Assembly: GCF_900129785.1 (NCBI RefSeq)
Contig: NZ_FSRC01000001.1
Location: forward strand, 1,488,001 to 1,552,000
DNA: 64,000 bases
Source: Algoriphagus halophilus
GTDB lineage: Bacteria > Bacteroidota > Bacteroidia > Cytophagales > Cyclobacteriaceae
Reading direction: 5' to 3'
Shown: one piece after another, positions 63,801 through 64,000 of the stretch
How positions within the stretch are numbered: the stretch's first letter is position 1
Layout of the letters: every line of letters starts with the position of its first letter
Program-made: the position numbers and the translations under genes
Notes under the pieces: model-generated
Told to the model about the DNA's origin: nothing
The model's database searches: none
What the model saw: only the letters and a program-made list of their open reading frames with translations

Positions 63801-64000
63801 CCACAGTAACTACTGCTCCCTATTCGTATGATTGGTCTACGATTACCGCTGGAAGCTACGTGGTGTATGCCAAAGTATTTGACTTACAAGGATTAAGTGC
63901 CACTTCGGAAAAAATAAATTTTGCAGTGGAAGGGGTGAACGAAGCTCCCAGTATTTCTTTGACTCAACCGATTAATAATCAGATTTTTACTTTGGGTGCT
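60872..64000 (+). CDS. Large secreted beta-helix protein with tandem Ig-like repeats (partial, 3' end missing)
   Basis: The frame is open from ATG 60872 through the window end, 1043 residues without a stop. A hydrophobic signal (IGIFFSIVLVAVLTVPGFA) precedes the mature start TDYYFSSVSGDD, a usual opening of right-handed parallel beta-helix proteins. Residues about 60-600 have periodic beta-helix coils (NYIIQNNRINASLNNGIFIL, GIKVANNTVAFVSGKGIFLH, NIEITNNLFYKAK), as in pectate-lyase-like enzymes or adhesins. Residues about 630-770 look like a carbohydrate-binding jelly roll (VDVYLDNLKISK-like end). From residue 833 on there are 95-residue Ig-like (Big_7-type) repeats. It probably ends in a secretion or anchoring domain beyond the window. 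Ligand unknown. Confidence 0.85.
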   Translation, partial: MLYTSLIPSKSKLIGIFFSIVLVAVLTVPGFATDYYFSSVSGDDSRSAIEAQNPSTPWKSIEKLNSFGANLKGGDRILFKSGETFYGAIHIIKSGSTGAPLQFTSYGTGPKPIITSLVKIDQWNSVGNGNYQADLSGYNLSRVQILLLNGQLQEIGRYPNAGSSNGGYATIASSSGSNFITTQGSNPYSGSTGEVVIRKNNWIIDRHQISSISGTSISFATNESVYDAKAGHGYFLQNHISLLDQPGEWSYDPSTKKLTVNLSGYSLPSVEIAVATKDYLITNQQYTTNLTFSNLHLKGANTNLIHVLKSDHVTIENCDLEYAGENGINSNSIPNYIIQNNRINASLNNGIFILYGSPGAIIRNNVITNTMQFQGMGRSSDLNGIGIYLGSDGNNSLIEKNTIDHVGYNGIHFGGNYTVVKNNFVNDFCVFKQDGGGIYTNSDGFRDRNNIGREIVGNIILNGKGSKLGTLEEVELAEGIYLDDNSAGIKVANNTVAFVSGKGIFLHNANNIEITNNLFYKAKSQVQFTHDFLGDPIRNVSISNNKFSSIEQSEKVYAVYSDLDDITSVGTINSNYFLDPYNIDFFIHTKTASEGSKGVDRNLKNWSSNFGHDSNSTKPDLNLPTYEVTSSNLVKQSEFNDASVIAGIYSANGKIVSNGISGNSYVINPNSTNQATVYIQFGQIQVSDDILVEFDLKSPKADTPIELFLEGTYNLDKGAGNKIVATKTEATTYQVLLSSLAARSNESLVLRIPSNAIDVYLDNLKISKVKTSPIDKGQQIFFEYNYSESMVQVPLDGTYVDAKNETFSGSVSIPAFGSVLLAKVSTDAPEQVNQAPSVILTQPANGQVFTLGTDQVQLIANAQDPEGEIKSVEFYSNGQLISTITEAPYTFDWTTITAGSYEVYAKVFDLGGLNASSEVVKFTVEAANQAPTISLTQPSNNQVFTLGLDAVQLVANAQDPEGEIKSVEFYSNGQLISTVTTAPYSYDWSTITAGSYVVYAKVFDLQGLSATSEKINFAVEGVNEAPSISLTQPINNQIFTLGA
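63368..64000 (+). repeat. Tandem 285-bp Ig-like domain repeats
   Basis: Units begin at 63368, 63653 and 63938, exactly 285 bp (95 codons) apart; the third is cut by the window end. Units 1 and 2 are very similar at protein level, with a long identical stretch NAQDPEGEIKSVEFYSNGQL, and many DNA positions are also the same. Each unit opens N-x-A-P-[ST]-x-x-L-T-Q-P. The closeness suggests recent duplication or ongoing recombination. Confidence 0.88.

Overview
The window reads as chromosomal DNA of a Bacteroidota bacterium, most likely a marine or aquatic member of the Cytophagales (Cyclobacteriaceae/Algoriphagus-like; this placement is inference). The supporting signs are low G+C, many Sec signal peptides and lipoproteins, weak or absent Shine-Dalgarno sites, LytS/LytTR regulatory pairs, a hybrid two-component system (HTCS), a PCMD lipoprotein, and the -7 promoter element TAnnTTTG. 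No rRNA, tRNA, CRISPR array, insertion sequence or prophage was seen.

Layout. 1-2.5 kb: Tat-exported molybdopterin oxidoreductase subunit (cut by the window edge), a decayed hydrolase tail, an exported flavodoxin-like lipoprotein and two tandem SnoaL-like secreted proteins. 2.8-7.2 kb: LytS kinase/LytTR regulator pair followed by a MacB/FtsX-type permease. 7.8-10.9 kb: outer-membrane protein plus AraC regulator, TauE/SafE permease, 3D-domain lipoprotein. 11.4-33.1 kb: a large accessory locus with an HTCS sensor-regulator, an operon of a helical-repeat lipoprotein and three outer-membrane barrels, another barrel, three tandem exported amidohydrolases, an M20 peptidase lipoprotein and two tandem N-acyl-D-amino-acid-deacylase-like lipoproteins. 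33.3-38.8 kb: outer-membrane proteins, HdeD and DUF5335 proteins, a DcaP-like porin and a barrel/PCMD lipoprotein pair. 38.9-41.8 kb: Kef-type antiporter, its KefF-like partner and a CDGSH/ferredoxin protein. 42.1-45.8 kb: ligase-associated exonuclease, ATP-dependent DNA ligase, pirin. 46-51 kb: lipoprotein, small membrane protein, esterase, S9 peptidase. 51.1-54.4 kb (minus): glycerophosphodiesterase, purple-acid-phosphatase-like enzyme, two haem-binding proteins. 54.5-58.6 kb (minus): LytTR regulator, a LytS-like protein lacking its phospho-acceptor His, a canonical LytS kinase and a DSDHFK-repeat secreted protein. 58.6-60.9 kb: long AT-rich non-coding stretch. 60.9 kb to the end: large beta-helix/Ig-repeat surface protein running off the window.

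The most notable result is in the 11-33 kb locus. Upstream of the lipoprotein/barrel operon and of the amidohydrolase cluster lie two 34-bp elements matching at 28 of 34 positions. Each holds two ATAGGT-type half-sites exactly 21 bp apart, and each sits exactly 30 bp (second half-site start to box start) before an ACTTTTG-type -7 promoter box. This looks like the operator of the adjacent HTCS and would unite two transcription units into one regulon for sensing, binding and hydrolysing an amide- or N-acyl-containing compound. Between them lies a decayed copy of the 3' end of an HTCS gene followed by a third partial operator, so the locus seems to descend from a duplicated sensor/operator unit.

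The second notable system is the minus-strand unit at 54.5-58.6 kb, which combines a true LytS kinase, a pseudokinase paralogue, one LytTR regulator and a secreted 31-34-residue-repeat protein.
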